Shown here piece by piece: positions 15,404 through 15,428 of a stretch of 15,428 bases of DNA. Both the position numbers and the translations under genes were made by a program. Position 1 is the first letter of the stretch. Every line of letters begins with the position of its first letter. Below the pieces are notes generated by a model. It saw only the letters and a list, made by a program, of their open reading frames with translations. It made no database searches and was not told the origin of the DNA. Origin of the DNA: Cellvibrionales bacterium UBA2511 (GTDB lineage: Bacteria > Pseudomonadota > Gammaproteobacteria > Pseudomonadales > Porticoccaceae); the NCBI GenBank assembly GCA_002341315.1, contig DDNV01000096.1, positions 1 through 15,428 on the forward strand, written 5' to 3'.

Positions 15404-15428
15404 TCAGAACGGGATGTCATCGTCAAAA
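15404..15428 (-). CDS. ssb: Single-stranded DNA-binding protein, C-terminal tail only
   Basis: Only the last seven codons and stop lie in the window, read leftward: F-D-D-D-I-P-F-stop. The DDDIPF ending is the conserved acidic tip of bacterial SSB, which binds partner proteins such as RecQ, exonuclease I and PriA. The rest of the gene lies to the right. The identification rests on this short but very characteristic tail and on the adjacent transporter; MFS and ssb neighbours are known from pseudomonads. Confidence 0.85.

Overview
The window reads as part of a surface-polysaccharide / glycan-modification locus of a Gram-negative bacterium, most likely a gammaproteobacterium. The right edge supports this: a YajR-type MFS transporter with its C-terminal extension converges on the last codons of ssb, which ends in the acidic ...DDDIPF tail of bacterial SSB. 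Placement finer than gammaproteobacterium is not supported.

Layout. (1) Positions 9-6597, rightward: six tightly packed genes. They encode a nitroreductase-fold protein with a long N-terminal extension, a flippase-like (LPG-synthase transmembrane family) membrane protein, an O-antigen ligase/polymerase-like membrane protein, an acyltransferase-3 O-acyltransferase, a polysaccharide pyruvyl transferase family protein and a WecG/TagA/CpsF (GT26) glycosyltransferase. This operon begins upstream of the window. (2) After a 199-bp gap, manC (6797-8218, rightward) encodes the bifunctional GDP-mannose pyrophosphorylase / phosphomannose isomerase. (3) Positions 8255-13741, leftward and convergent with manC: a six-gene operon whose order of transcription is SAM methyltransferase, HpcH/HpaI (CitE-like) aldolase, extended-SDR epimerase/dehydratase, DPM1-like GT2, second SAM methyltransferase, GT-C integral membrane glycosyltransferase. 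(4) A 251-bp divergent intergenic region rich in small dyads. (5) The YajR-like transporter (13993-15354), a perfect 15-bp-stem bidirectional terminator, and the 3' end of ssb.

How the genes may work together. The rightward operon looks like assembly and decoration (pyruvyl, acyl) of a lipid-linked polysaccharide, and ManC supplies GDP-mannose. The leftward operon has the two enzymes of a polyprenyl-phosphate-sugar pathway: a GT2 that could charge a lipid carrier on the cytoplasmic face and a GT-C that could transfer the sugar on the periplasmic face. These are combined with two methyltransferases, an SDR and a pyruvate/acyl-CoA-type aldolase that could build or cap an unusual sugar. I do not recognise this six-gene combination as a named system, and it is the best candidate here for an undescribed pathway. 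No Wzx, Wzz or initiating phosphoglycosyltransferase is visible, so the locus is incomplete in the window.

Base composition changes sharply along the window. Hand counts of 60-base samples give 25% GC at 1-60, 37% at 4261-4320, and 67% at both 12421-12480 and 15181-15240. This suggests that the left part was acquired separately from the right part. No tRNA, rRNA, CRISPR array or insertion sequence was seen.
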